A stretch of DNA of 64,000 bases, taken from assembly GCF_024623065.1 (NCBI RefSeq), contig NZ_JANJZR010000004.1:62001-126000 (forward strand), in the 5' to 3' direction. The notes beneath the pieces were generated by a model. That model was given only the letters and a program-made list of their open reading frames with translations, made no database searches and was not told the origin of the DNA. Both the position numbers and the translations under genes were made by a program. Each line of letters begins with the position of its first letter. The stretch's first letter is position 1. Origin of the DNA: Bacteroides acidifaciens (GTDB lineage: Bacteria; Bacteroidota; Bacteroidia; Bacteroidales; Bacteroidaceae). Below, in pieces: positions 45,949 to 54,739 of the stretch.

Positions 45949-46989
45949 ATGAAAAAGTACTTTTTTTATTTAAGCATCACTTTAGTGACTTTTGTGGTTA
46001 ATTCTTGTGGTCTGAAAGGAAATCACACTTCTAGTGGACGTGCATATGAGCTCTTGGTAGTAGTAGATCATGGTGTTTGGGAACGTGCGGCTGGGAGGGC
46101 TTTGCATGATGCACTTGATTCTGATATGCCCGGTTTGCCGCAATCGGAACCTTCTTTCCGTATTATGTATACTTCGCCGAAAGATTATGATTCTACGTTG
46201 AAACTGATACGTAACATTATTATTGTAGATATACAAGACATATATACGAAAGCCTCTTTCAAATATGCGAAAGATGTGTATGCTAATCCGCAGATGATTC
46301 TGACTATCCAGGCTCCGAACGAAGAAGAGTTCGAGAAATTTGTAAAAGAGAACAGAAATACGATTATAGACTTTTTTACCCGTGCGGAAATGAATCGTCA
46401 AATCATTTTGCTTGAAGAAAAGCATAGCAATTTTATCTCGCAGAAAGTAGATAGCTTGTTTGGATGTAACATTTGGCTGCCTGCCGAGTTGACCAACTCC
46501 AAGACCGGTGAAGATTTCTTTTGGGCTTCTACCAATACGGGTACTGCCGACCGTAATTTCGTAATGTACTCTTATCCTTATACTGACAAGGATACATTTA
46601 CCAAAGAATATTTCGTTCACAAGCGCGATTCTGTGATGCAGGCCAATATTCCCGGATTTAAGGAAGGTGTTTATATGGCGACCGACAGCTTGTTGACAGA
46701 TGTCCGCCCCATCAACGTACAGAACAGCTACACACTCGAAGCGCGCGGACTATGGCGTATGAAAGGCGACTTCATGGGTGGTCCGTATGTATCGCACACT
46801 CGCTTGGACGAGAAGAACCAACGGATTATTACAGCAGAAATATTTGTTTATTCACCGGATAAAATGAAACGCAACTTGGTTCGCCAAATGGAAGCATCTC
46901 TTTATACACTGAAACTTCCTAATGAAGTTCAGCAGAATCAGATTCCATTGGGCGGAGTAACCAAAGAGGCGGAACAAACTAATAAATAA
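45949..46989 (+). CDS. DUF4837 lipoprotein
   Basis: 346 residues, 18 bp after rlmN. Lipobox Cys20 (TFVVNSCGLKG). The mature protein (SGRAYELLVVVDHGVWERA, DALDSDMPGLPQSEPSFRIM, RNIIIVDIQDIYTKASFKYA) is the DUF4837 family, found next to rlmN and pdxA in Bacteroidetes. A repeated alpha/beta pattern is seen, and RGLWRMKGDFMGGPYVSH is well conserved. Function unknown; envelope location is likely. Confidence 0.85.
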   Translation: MKKYFFYLSITLVTFVVNSCGLKGNHTSSGRAYELLVVVDHGVWERAAGRALHDALDSDMPGLPQSEPSFRIMYTSPKDYDSTLKLIRNIIIVDIQDIYTKASFKYAKDVYANPQMILTIQAPNEEEFEKFVKENRNTIIDFFTRAEMNRQIILLEEKHSNFISQKVDSLFGCNIWLPAELTNSKTGEDFFWASTNTGTADRNFVMYSYPYTDKDTFTKEYFVHKRDSVMQANIPGFKEGVYMATDSLLTDVRPINVQNSYTLEARGLWRMKGDFMGGPYVSHTRLDEKNQRIITAEIFVYSPDKMKRNLVRQMEASLYTLKLPNEVQQNQIPLGGVTKEAEQTNK

Positions 46990-46993
46990 AAGC

Positions 46994-48088
46994 ATGGAAG
47001 ATAGCAAAATAAGAATTGGTATTACTCAGGGAGATATAAACGGGGTAGGCTATGAAGTGATTTTAAAGACATTTTCAGACCCTACCATGTTGGAATTTTG
47101 CACACCGATTATTTACGGCTCACCAAAAGTGGCCGCTTATCATCGGAAAGCATTGGATATACAGACTAACTTCAGTATTATCAATACGGCTTCCGAAGCA
47201 GGATACAATCGTTTGAGCGTATTGAATTGTACGGACGATGAAGTGAAAGTAGAATTTTCCAAACCCGATCCAGAAGCAGGTAAAGCTGCATTGGGAGCTT
47301 TGGAACGTGCCATTGAAGACTATCGTGAAGGCTTGATTGACGTTATCGTAACGGCTCCTATCAATAAACATATGATCCATTCGGAAGAGTTCTCATTTCC
47401 CGGACATACGGAGTATATCGAAGAACGTCTGGGCAATGGCGACAAGTCATTGATGATCTTGATGAAGAATGATTTTCGTGTAGCTTTGGTGACGACGCAT
47501 ATTCCTGTCAGGGAGATTGCGACTACGATAACCAAAGAACTGATTCAAGAGAAACTGATGATATTCCATCATTGCTTGAAACAGGATTTCGGAATCGGTG
47601 CACCGCGCATTGCAGTGCTGTCTCTCAATCCTCATGCCGGCGACGGTGGACTGTTGGGGATGGAAGAACAGGAAGTAATTATCCCTGCAATGAAGGAAAT
47701 GGAAGAAAAAGGAATTCTTTGCTACGGCCCTTATGCAGCCGATGGCTTTATGGGCTCGGGCAATTATACGCATTTCGACGGTATTTTGGCTATGTACCAC
47801 GATCAGGGTCTGGCTCCGTTCAAGGCATTGGCTATGGACGATGGAGTGAACTATACGGCAGGTCTTCCGGTTGTGCGCACTTCTCCGGCTCATGGCACTG
47901 CCTATGATATTGCAGGTCAAGGACTGGCAAGTGAAGATTCTTTCCGTCAGGCAATCTATGTTGCCATTGACGTGTTTCGCAATCGTCAGCGGGAGAAAGT
48001 GGCCCGTGCGAATCCGTTGCGGAAGCAGTATTACGAGAAGCGGGATGATAGCGATAAACTAAAACTGGATACAGTAGACGAAGATTAA
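46994..48088 (+). CDS. pdxA: 4-hydroxythreonine-4-phosphate dehydrogenase
   Basis: 364 residues, 4 bp after the preceding stop. It oxidises 4-phosphohydroxy-threonine in pyridoxal-phosphate synthesis. Start IRIGITQGDINGVGYEVILK; metal-binding histidines lie in SFPGHTEYIEERLG, SLNPHAGDGGLLG and MYHDQGLAPFKALA. VVRTSPAHGTAYDIAGQG ends the active site. The insert and length fit the Bacteroidetes PdxA. Cytosolic. Confidence 0.96.
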   Translation: MEDSKIRIGITQGDINGVGYEVILKTFSDPTMLEFCTPIIYGSPKVAAYHRKALDIQTNFSIINTASEAGYNRLSVLNCTDDEVKVEFSKPDPEAGKAALGALERAIEDYREGLIDVIVTAPINKHMIHSEEFSFPGHTEYIEERLGNGDKSLMILMKNDFRVALVTTHIPVREIATTITKELIQEKLMIFHHCLKQDFGIGAPRIAVLSLNPHAGDGGLLGMEEQEVIIPAMKEMEEKGILCYGPYAADGFMGSGNYTHFDGILAMYHDQGLAPFKALAMDDGVNYTAGLPVVRTSPAHGTAYDIAGQGLASEDSFRQAIYVAIDVFRNRQREKVARANPLRKQYYEKRDDSDKLKLDTVDED

Positions 48089-48096
48089 AAGAAGTA

Positions 48097-49341
48097 ATGA
48101 CAAGAGCGGAGATACAACAAGTGAAACAGCGTTTCGGTATTATTGGTAATACCGAAGCATTGTCACGTGCCATCGATGTTGCCATTCAGGTAGCTCCTAC
48201 CGATTTGTCCGTGCTGATTACAGGAGAAAGCGGTGTTGGAAAGGAGAGTTTTCCACAGATTATTCATCAATACAGCCGGAGAAAGCACGGGCAGTATATT
48301 GCCGTCAACTGCGGGGCTATCCCCGAAGGTACGATTGATTCCGAACTGTTCGGCCATGAGAAAGGCGCTTTTACTGGTGCTATCGGTGAACGGAAAGGAT
48401 ACTTCGGTGAAGCGGACGGTGGTACTATTTTCCTCGATGAAGTAGGAGAGTTGCCGATGCCTACTCAGGCACGTTTGCTTCGTGTCTTGGAGAGCGGTGA
48501 GTTTCTGAAAGTAGGTTCATCCAGGGTGCAAAAGACGGATGTGCGTATTGTGGCGGCTACCAATGTCAATCTTGTACAGGCCATTTCAGAGGGACGTTTC
48601 CGTGAAGACTTGTATTATCGGTTGAACACCGTGCCCATTCAGATACCGCCTTTGCGTGAGCGTGAAGAAGACGTGCTCCTGTTGTTCCGTAAATTTGCGG
48701 CGGACTTTGCGGAGAAATACCGGATGCCGGCTATTCAGTTGACGGAGGATGCGAAAAAGGAACTGCTGGCTTATTCGTGGCCGGGCAACGTGCGCCAGTT
48801 GAAAAATATCACGGAACAGATTTCGATTATCGAAACGAATAGGGAGATTAACGCTGCTATCTTGCAGACCTATCTTCCTACGCAAAATATGCAACGCCTT
48901 CCGGCATTGATGGGAACGCGTGAAAGCAAAGGCTTTGAGAGTGAACGGGAGATTCTTTATTCTGTTCTGTTCGATATGCGTCAGGAAGTGGCGGAACTGA
49001 AGAAGATGGTGCACAACCTGATGGCTGAACGTGCCGGACAAGTAAGCCAAGTAGGAGCGGTGGTTACCACTCCAGTGATGACGGCTGCCCATCAACCTTC
49101 CGTGCCTGCCATTATTCATGCTGTACAGCCACCTCAACCCACTGTTTGCAGGGATGACGATGACATACAGGATACGGAGGAGTATGTTGAAGAAACACCG
49201 ATGTCATTGGATGAAGTAGAAAAAGAAATGATACGCAAAGCGCTTGAGAGACATCACGGAAAACGGAAGAGTGCGGCTAAAGATTTGAATATTTCTGAGC
49301 GTACACTTTATAGAAAAATAAAAGAATATGATTTGGATTAA
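48097..49341 (+). CDS. Sigma-54-dependent activator without receiver domain
   Basis: 414 residues. The AAA+ domain starts almost at the N-terminus: Walker A GESGVGKE (43-50), GAFTGA loop (90-95) that touches sigma-54, Walker B IFLDEVGE (111-118), arginine-finger region REDLYYRLNTVPIQIPPLRE. A linker with a possible coiled coil follows (LYSVLFDMRQEVAELKKMVH), then a Fis-type HTH (ALERHHGKRKSAAKDLNISE). With no receiver or GAF domain it resembles PspF, so its activity must be set by another protein or by level. It is embedded between pdxA and lptE, and its end overlaps lptE by 14 bp. Confidence 0.95.
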   Translation: MTRAEIQQVKQRFGIIGNTEALSRAIDVAIQVAPTDLSVLITGESGVGKESFPQIIHQYSRRKHGQYIAVNCGAIPEGTIDSELFGHEKGAFTGAIGERKGYFGEADGGTIFLDEVGELPMPTQARLLRVLESGEFLKVGSSRVQKTDVRIVAATNVNLVQAISEGRFREDLYYRLNTVPIQIPPLREREEDVLLLFRKFAADFAEKYRMPAIQLTEDAKKELLAYSWPGNVRQLKNITEQISIIETNREINAAILQTYLPTQNMQRLPALMGTRESKGFESEREILYSVLFDMRQEVAELKKMVHNLMAERAGQVSQVGAVVTTPVMTAAHQPSVPAIIHAVQPPQPTVCRDDDDIQDTEEYVEETPMSLDEVEKEMIRKALERHHGKRKSAAKDLNISERTLYRKIKEYDLD

Positions 49342-49855
49342 GAAGATAATACACCCTTTATTGCTGGTTGTTTTGCCGGTAGTGGTTATCGCATGTACTG
49401 TTTCCTATAAATTTAACGGTTCGTCTATCAATTATGATAAGGTGAAGACGATTTCCATTGCCGACTTTCCTATAAAGTCGGAGTACGTATACGCTCCGTT
49501 GGCAACGAAGTTTAATGAAGACTTGAAAGATATATTCATCCGCCAGACCCGTTTGCAGCTACTGAAACCAAACCAGAATGCGGACTTGCAGATTGACGGA
49601 GAAATCACGGGTTACAATCAGTACAATCAGGCAGTATCCGCTGATGGTTACTCTTCGGAAACGAAGCTGACCATTACAGTCAATGTACGCTTTGTCAACA
49701 ACACAAACCATGCTGAAGACTTCGAACAACAATTCTCAGCTTTCCGTGTCTACGACTCCAGCCAACTGTTGACAGCCGTACAAGACGGGTTAATTGCTGA
49801 AATGTCTAAAGAGATAACTGACCAAATTTTTAATGCAACCGTAGCAAACTGGTAA
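49328..49855 (+). CDS. lptE: LptE-family LPS-assembly lipoprotein
   Basis: 175 residues; the ATG lies inside the end of the sigma-54 activator gene (14-bp overlap). Lipobox Cys23 (VVVIACTVSYKF). YKFNGSSINYDKVKTISIAD and LQIDGEITGYNQYNQAVSAD match the LptE/secreted DUF family of Bacteroidetes that plugs LptD and helps put LPS in the outer leaflet. The overlap means translational coupling to the activator. Confidence 0.85.
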   Translation: MIWIKKIIHPLLLVVLPVVVIACTVSYKFNGSSINYDKVKTISIADFPIKSEYVYAPLATKFNEDLKDIFIRQTRLQLLKPNQNADLQIDGEITGYNQYNQAVSADGYSSETKLTITVNVRFVNNTNHAEDFEQQFSAFRVYDSSQLLTAVQDGLIAEMSKEITDQIFNATVANW

Positions 49856-49860
49856 TTTAA

Positions 49861-50619
49861 ATGACTTCCGCTAATTTTCAACAATGGATTCAGCATCCTG
49901 AAACGCTGAACAGGGACACTCTGTATGAACTGCGCAATCTTCTTGCAAGATATCCGTATTTTCAGTCGCTTCGCTTGCTGTATCTCAAAAACCTGTATAT
50001 TCTGCATGATATTAATTTCGGTGGTGAACTGCGGAAAGCCGTTCTTTACATAGCCGACCGACGAAAGTTGTTCCAACTGATTGAAGGTAGCCGCTTTGAC
50101 CTTCAATCCCGAAAAAAAGGGGTAGCACTGACGGAAGTGTTGAAAGACGAGCCGTCTGTAGACCGCACACTGGCATTGATTGATGCTTTCCTGTCCACGG
50201 CTCCCGAAGAAGTAACCGCCCAAACCGGATTTGACTACTCGATGGACTATACTTCTTACTTGCTCGAAGAGACTTCCGCTACGGATGCATCGGTAGAAGA
50301 AACTCCTAAACTAAAGGGGTTTGAACTGATTGACAACTTCATAGAAAAAAGCGAGAGTGACTCTCCCCGTACAATGAAACCTATGCGGGAAGAAACCGAA
50401 GCACTTGTTACTCCTTCAGATGAAACATGTGCGGAAGAAGAGTCAGATGATAGCTGTTTTACAGAAACTTTGGCTAAAATCTATGTTAAACAGCAACGAT
50501 ATTCGAAAGCACTTGAAATAATTAAAAAATTAAGTTTGAAATATCCAAAAAAAAATGCTTACTTTGCAGACCAAATCAGATTTTTGGAGAAATTGATTAT
50601 TAACGCTAATTCAAAATAA
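49861..50619 (+). CDS. Conserved cytosolic protein with C-terminal TPR-like helices
   Basis: 252 residues, 5 bp after lptE, with no signal peptide. The N-terminal helical region (LYELRNLLARYPYFQSLRLL, ADRRKLFQLIEGSRFDL) is followed by an acidic linker (about 110-195) and a last TPR-like hairpin (FTETLAKIYVKQQRYSKALE IIKKLSLKYPKKNAYF). It is found next to lptE and secG in Bacteroidetes as I recall. No enzymatic motif. Possibly a scaffold for LPS or Sec machinery; this is inference. Confidence 0.7.
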   Translation: MTSANFQQWIQHPETLNRDTLYELRNLLARYPYFQSLRLLYLKNLYILHDINFGGELRKAVLYIADRRKLFQLIEGSRFDLQSRKKGVALTEVLKDEPSVDRTLALIDAFLSTAPEEVTAQTGFDYSMDYTSYLLEETSATDASVEETPKLKGFELIDNFIEKSESDSPRTMKPMREETEALVTPSDETCAEEESDDSCFTETLAKIYVKQQRYSKALEIIKKLSLKYPKKNAYFADQIRFLEKLIINANSK

Positions 50620-50625
50620 CTAAAA

Positions 50626-50973
50626 ATGTACTTATTATTCGTTATCTTAATGGTGATTGCAGCCCTGTTGATGTGCTTCATCGTGCTGATTCAGAACTCA
50701 AAAGGGGGCGGACTTGCTTCCGGTTTTTCTTCATCCAACGCTATTATGGGCGTACGCAAGACTACAGATTTTCTGGAAAAAGCAACATGGGGTCTGGCTA
50801 TTTTCATGGTTGTAATGAGCATTGCTACCGCTTATGTTGTTCCTCGTTCTGCCGTTGCTACAGACGCAGTGTTGGAACAAGCACAGAAAGAACAACAAAC
50901 TAACCCGTATAACTTACCCGCAGGTACGGCTGCACCGCAGACAGACGCAGTTCAGCAGGATTCTGTTAACTAA
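50626..50973 (+). CDS. secG: Preprotein translocase subunit SecG
   Basis: 115 residues with two membrane segments (LLFVILMVIAALLMCFIVLI and WGLAIFMVVMSIATAYVVP) and the SecG signature QNSKGGGLASGFSSSNAIMG between them. The C-terminal 40-residue Gln/Ala-rich tail is usual in Bacteroides. It assists SecYE/SecA during protein export. Last gene of the rlmN-secG run; a terminator follows. Confidence 0.95.
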   Translation: MYLLFVILMVIAALLMCFIVLIQNSKGGGLASGFSSSNAIMGVRKTTDFLEKATWGLAIFMVVMSIATAYVVPRSAVATDAVLEQAQKEQQTNPYNLPAGTAAPQTDAVQQDSVN

Positions 50974-51013
50974 GTTTTGTTACGGAGCTAAAATATTGGG
51001 GTTAAATCCGTTC

Positions 51014-51046
51014 AAAAGAGATGTGGGTATTGCTTGCATCTCTTTT
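51014..51046 (+). terminator. Rho-independent terminator after secG
   Basis: AAAAGAGATG (51014-51023) and CATCTCTTTT (51037-51046) form a 10-bp stem followed by TTAT. Confidence 0.85.
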
Positions 51047-51071
51047 TTATTAACATAAAACAAAAAAAACT

Positions 51072-52718
51072 GTGAAAACAACATTAAGAGATTCGGCAGC
51101 GATGCGATGGACCGTATTGCTGTTTCTGGCGTTTGCCATGTTCTGTTCATACATATTTATGGACATACTTTCTCCCATTAAAGATTTGATGCAATCCACA
51201 CGTGGTTGGGACTCTACCGCCTTCGGTACGATGCAGGGTTCGGAAACTTTCTTGAACGTATTTGTATTCTTCCTTATTTTTGCGGGAATCATTCTCGACA
51301 AGATGGGCGTGCGTTTTACGGCTGTTTTATCGGGTGTGGTGATGTTGGTCGGAGCGGTTATCAATTGGTATGCCGTGACTACTGCCTTTGCCGGAAGCAA
51401 TCTGGAGACTTGGTTTAATAACAATCTCAATTATATCCCGGTGTTCGATGAACTCGGTATTTCTCCTTTCTACAGGGGGATGCCTGCATCGGCAAAACTG
51501 TCTGCTGTGGGCTTCATGATATTTGGTTGTGGAGTTGAGATGGCAGGAATAACCGTTTCACGCGGTATCGTGAAGTGGTTTAAAGGTCGCGAGATGGCGT
51601 TAGCTATGGGGTCGGAGATGGCACTGGCACGCTTGGGAGTGGCTACATGTATGATTTTCTCACCGGTGTTTGCCAAGTTAGGTGGTGTCATTGATGTATC
51701 CCGTTCGGTAGCTTTCGGAGTTGTATTGTTGATGATAGCACTAATCATGTTCATTGTTTACTTCTTTATGGACAAAAAACTGGATGCACAAACCGGTGAA
51801 GCGGAAGAGAAAGATGATCCGTTTAAGATTAGTGATTTGGGTACGATTCTTAAAAGTAGCGGTTTTTGGTTGGTGGCGTTATTGTGCGTGCTTTACTATT
51901 CAGCCATTTTCCCGTTCCAAAAGTATGCCGTTAATATGTTGCAGTGTAATCTGACGTTTACCGAAGTGTCGCCCGATTCTTTTTGGGCTACCAATACGGT
52001 GACTATTATTCAGTATTGCATCATGTTGGTGGTGGCTGCTGCTGCGTTTGCCAGCAACTTCTCGAAGAATAAGAATTTGAAATCGGGGCTGTTGATGTTG
52101 GCGGTGGTAGCTTTGGTGGTGTTCTGTTATATGGGGTATATGCGTCAGAGTGCAGAGACGGTATTTGCCGTATTCCCTCTTTTGGCTGTTGGCATTACGC
52201 CGATTTTGGGTAACTATGTAGATCATAAAGGAAAAGCGGCGTCCATGCTGGTCATGGGATCTGTGCTGCTTATCCTCTGTCATCTTACTTTTGCATTCGT
52301 GTTGCCTGGTTTCAAAGGCAATCCGGTGGGTGGAATCATCGTTGCTTACCTCACTATCCTGGTGTTGGGAGCCAGTTTCTCGTTGGTTCCGGCTTCTTTG
52401 TGGCCGAGTGTGCCGAAATTGGTGGATGCAAAGATTATCGGTAGCGCGTATGCATTGATATTCTGGATACAGAACATCGGGTTGTGGCTTTTCCCGTTGC
52501 TTATCGGTAAGGTGCTCGACCGTACGAATCCGCAACTTGTCAGCGATTTGAAGAATGGTGTGATTACTCCCGAAGAGGCGGCTACTGCATATGACTATAC
52601 GGTACCGTTGGTGATGTTGGCATGTCTTGGAGGGGCGGCACTGATTCTTGGTTTCGTGCTTAAGATAGTCGACAAGAAGAAGGGCTACGGACTGGAAGAA
52701 CCCAATATAAAAGAATGA
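51072..52718 (+). CDS. Major facilitator superfamily transporter
   Basis: 548 residues with about 12 membrane segments (MRWTVLLFLAFAMFCSYIFM, FLNVFVFFLIFAGIILDKMG, FWLVALLCVLYYSAIFPF, VSLVPASLWPSVP near the end). Asp in ILDKMGVRFTAV is the MFS motif A position. The substrate cannot be told. The first codon is GTG (51072); the in-frame ATG at 51102 (MRWTVLL) is an alternative start with a shorter leader. An insert around 225-250 (DKKLDAQTGEAEEKDDPFK) is the central cytosolic loop. Confidence 0.9.
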   Translation: MKTTLRDSAAMRWTVLLFLAFAMFCSYIFMDILSPIKDLMQSTRGWDSTAFGTMQGSETFLNVFVFFLIFAGIILDKMGVRFTAVLSGVVMLVGAVINWYAVTTAFAGSNLETWFNNNLNYIPVFDELGISPFYRGMPASAKLSAVGFMIFGCGVEMAGITVSRGIVKWFKGREMALAMGSEMALARLGVATCMIFSPVFAKLGGVIDVSRSVAFGVVLLMIALIMFIVYFFMDKKLDAQTGEAEEKDDPFKISDLGTILKSSGFWLVALLCVLYYSAIFPFQKYAVNMLQCNLTFTEVSPDSFWATNTVTIIQYCIMLVVAAAAFASNFSKNKNLKSGLLMLAVVALVVFCYMGYMRQSAETVFAVFPLLAVGITPILGNYVDHKGKAASMLVMGSVLLILCHLTFAFVLPGFKGNPVGGIIVAYLTILVLGASFSLVPASLWPSVPKLVDAKIIGSAYALIFWIQNIGLWLFPLLIGKVLDRTNPQLVSDLKNGVITPEEAATAYDYTVPLVMLACLGGAALILGFVLKIVDKKKGYGLEEPNIKE

Positions 52719-52743
52719 TGTTATATGTAATAAAGAAAAACTG

Positions 52744-53094
52744 ATGGCTGCTAAAGAGAAGATCAACCTGTTAGAGGTCATTCCCTGTCGCAGTGAACAT
52801 ATTACAGCAAAAAGGGAAGGGGAGACAATGGTGCTCTCCTTTCCTCGTTTTAAATATCCGTGGATGCAACGCTTCCTTGTGCCGAAAGGAATGTCGAAAG
52901 AACTTCATGTGAAATTGGAAGAACACGGTACGGCTGTATGGGAACTGATAGATGGAAAACGCAATGTTCGTGAGATTATAGAAAAACTCGCAGACCACTT
53001 TCAAAATGAAGAGGGTTACGAGTCGCGTGTATCGGCTTATCTTTCTCAAATGCAGAAAGATGGATTTATAAAACTGGTGATACCAGTCGTATAG
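52744..53094 (+). CDS. PqqD-family small protein
   Basis: 116 residues. The winged-helix PqqD fold is seen in EHGTAVWELIDGKRNVREII and LADHFQNEEGYESRVSAYLS, in which PqqD relatives bind peptide substrates. Here there is no radical-SAM or peptide gene nearby, so the protein may have another adaptor role. The N-terminal part (LSFPRFKYPWMQRFLVPKGM) is a Bacteroidetes-specific extension. It lies 25 bp after the transporter gene and is likely co-transcribed. Confidence 0.8.
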   Translation: MAAKEKINLLEVIPCRSEHITAKREGETMVLSFPRFKYPWMQRFLVPKGMSKELHVKLEEHGTAVWELIDGKRNVREIIEKLADHFQNEEGYESRVSAYLSQMQKDGFIKLVIPVV

Positions 53095-53108
53095 ATGGGA
53101 ATTTTCAA

Positions 53109-53276
53109 TTTCACCACAGAGGACACAGAGTTTTTCTCTTTCTCTCTTTCCGCAAGTAAAAACAGAGTGATAGATACGATTATATCGAACTGACGTTAAA
53201 TACGTGAGACTCTGTATTACTCTGTAGTGAATAAAAAAGATTAAACCTCTGTGTCCTCCGTGTCCTCTGTGGTGAA
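53109..53276. repeat. Inverted-repeat element between convergent genes
   Basis: TTCACCACAGAGGACA (53110-53125) and TGTCCTCTGTGGTGAA (53261-53276) are perfect 16-base reverse complements; GACACAGAG / CTCTGTGTC continue the pairing with a 12-base slip because GTGTCCTC is duplicated on the right. Smaller ACAGAGT / ACTCTGT pairs lie inside. It may act as a two-way terminator. The ACAGAGG motif family resembles dispersed intergenic repeats known from several bacteria. Confidence 0.75.
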
Positions 53277-53277
53277 C

Positions 53278-53562
53278 TTATTTGATAAATACAGCCCAAA
53301 GTATGACCGCAATTGCTATCAGGACCCCCATGATAATAAGTGTTCCCCAAACAAAATAATTGCTGTCTTTCTCTTTCTTTTTCTCCGAGTCGTGGATGAT
53401 ACGTTCCATTTCTTCGGGAGTGGTGTTGGGTAATGGATAAGGTTCGTTGGTGCGGTTTAGATGCTTTAACTTATCGTTAGCACGTTCACGACGTAGGCGG
53501 GAAGCTTCCCGTCCTTCACTAAGCCGACGTATCATGTCGAGCATATATCCTTCACCACCCAT
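53278..53562 (-). CDS. Small single-pass membrane protein
   Basis: 94 residues. A soluble basic/acidic helix (MLDMIRRLSEGREASRLRRE, PEEMERIIHDSEKKKEKDS) is followed by a C-terminal membrane segment (FVWGTLIIMGVLIAIAVILW) with a short end FIK. It looks like a tail-anchored protein. No family is recognised. It lies 36 bp downstream of the DUF4831 gene in the same direction, probably in one transcript. Confidence 0.7.
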   Translation of the reverse strand: MGGEGYMLDMIRRLSEGREASRLRRERANDKLKHLNRTNEPYPLPNTTPEEMERIIHDSEKKKEKDSNYFVWGTLIIMGVLIAIAVILWAVFIK

Positions 53563-53598
53563 ATTCTTTGTTTTTTAGAAGTTTAGTTCCTCGTTTTT

Positions 53599-54666
53599 CT
53601 ATTTCCCTTCTTCTCTGTCCACTTTGAGCAATCCTCCCGTATTCGGATCAAAATAAACTTTGATGGTAGAATTCTTGTTGAACAAAACCGGAGCCAGATA
53701 TTCTATCACACCGAATTGAGTAATAGGAAGCTCACCTTCGTAAAGTTTCTTTTTACCGTCGGTCAGTGTAACCAGAGCTTGTCCGGGCACGTTGTAGGCG
53801 ATTCCATCCAAATCTTTCTTCTTCTTACCGTCTTCCTGTGGTATCTTGACCGATTTCAGGTCTTTCAGACTGATATAAAACGGAGTTCCTGCCAAATCAT
53901 GGTTGGCAACTACGCCCAACTTCTTCGAGAAGCGGAAGGCAACTTCATTGTTGAATTCCTTGTCAGGAGTAAGGCGGACGGTGAATGTTCTCTCTTCTTT
54001 GTTGCAGGTGCCGGAGAACATTTGTGTCATGGCTTCTTCCTGTGCATTCAGGTTGTCGAGCATAATTTTAAGCTGTGCTCCGTCTGAAGGCATATTGTCA
54101 GCCTGTCCGCGCAATAAGGCATTTTTGCTTTCGCGGATGTTATAGATTTCTTTAGCCACCAGCTCGGCCATCTTGGCGGTAGAGCTGGCCATCAGAATCT
54201 CTTCGGTCAGGAATTCGCGAGGATTTGCTTTCTTTTGGAGGACTGCGGGAGCGGGAGCAGCTTTTTTGCCTACACTGCTGTTGCTGTAAGGAACATTGAT
54301 TGTTTTAACAATGCCATCCTCTGTCAGTTCCATGAGCGGTGCTACTGTCTTATCCTTCAATTTTACAAAATACGTAGTTTCGCTGTTGGGCACACCTATG
54401 GATTTCACTTTTACGCTAGCCAGTTCCCAATACTCTTCAGGGTTGGCGGAGACGTTGGTCAGTCGCAGGTAACGATCAGCATATTTGCTGAATTCTCCGG
54501 GAGTATAGTTGACTTTGTTGGCTTTTATTTCAAGTTCTATCTGGGTTTTTGGAAGACTGTAAACCACTCCATAGTCTTTTCCCTGGGTAACTCCCGTCAG
54601 TACTTCGGTTTGCGCATAGGCGGACGTTGTCATAAGTAGTCCTGCTGCTATAATCAACTTTTTCAT
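53599..54666 (-). CDS. DUF4831 secreted protein
   Basis: 355 residues from the ATG at 54666 (MKKLIIAAGLLMTTSAYAQ gives a clean signal peptide; an upstream in-frame ATG would add 11 charged residues). The mature part begins TEVLTGVTQGKDYGVVYSLP and includes YADRYLRLTNVSANPEEYWE, the DUF4831 signature. Beta-rich with a helical middle (LVAKEIYNIRESKNALLRGQ). Periplasmic or outer membrane; function unknown. Confidence 0.82.
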   Translation of the reverse strand: MKKLIIAAGLLMTTSAYAQTEVLTGVTQGKDYGVVYSLPKTQIELEIKANKVNYTPGEFSKYADRYLRLTNVSANPEEYWELASVKVKSIGVPNSETTYFVKLKDKTVAPLMELTEDGIVKTINVPYSNSSVGKKAAPAPAVLQKKANPREFLTEEILMASSTAKMAELVAKEIYNIRESKNALLRGQADNMPSDGAQLKIMLDNLNAQEEAMTQMFSGTCNKEERTFTVRLTPDKEFNNEVAFRFSKKLGVVANHDLAGTPFYISLKDLKSVKIPQEDGKKKKDLDGIAYNVPGQALVTLTDGKKKLYEGELPITQFGVIEYLAPVLFNKNSTIKVYFDPNTGGLLKVDREEGK

Positions 54667-54739
54667 ATTCGGTTCTTTTTTAACTGGTTTTGAAAACAAA
54701 GTTAATGAAGTTATTGAAAAAAGGGTAAGTTCTTAACTT

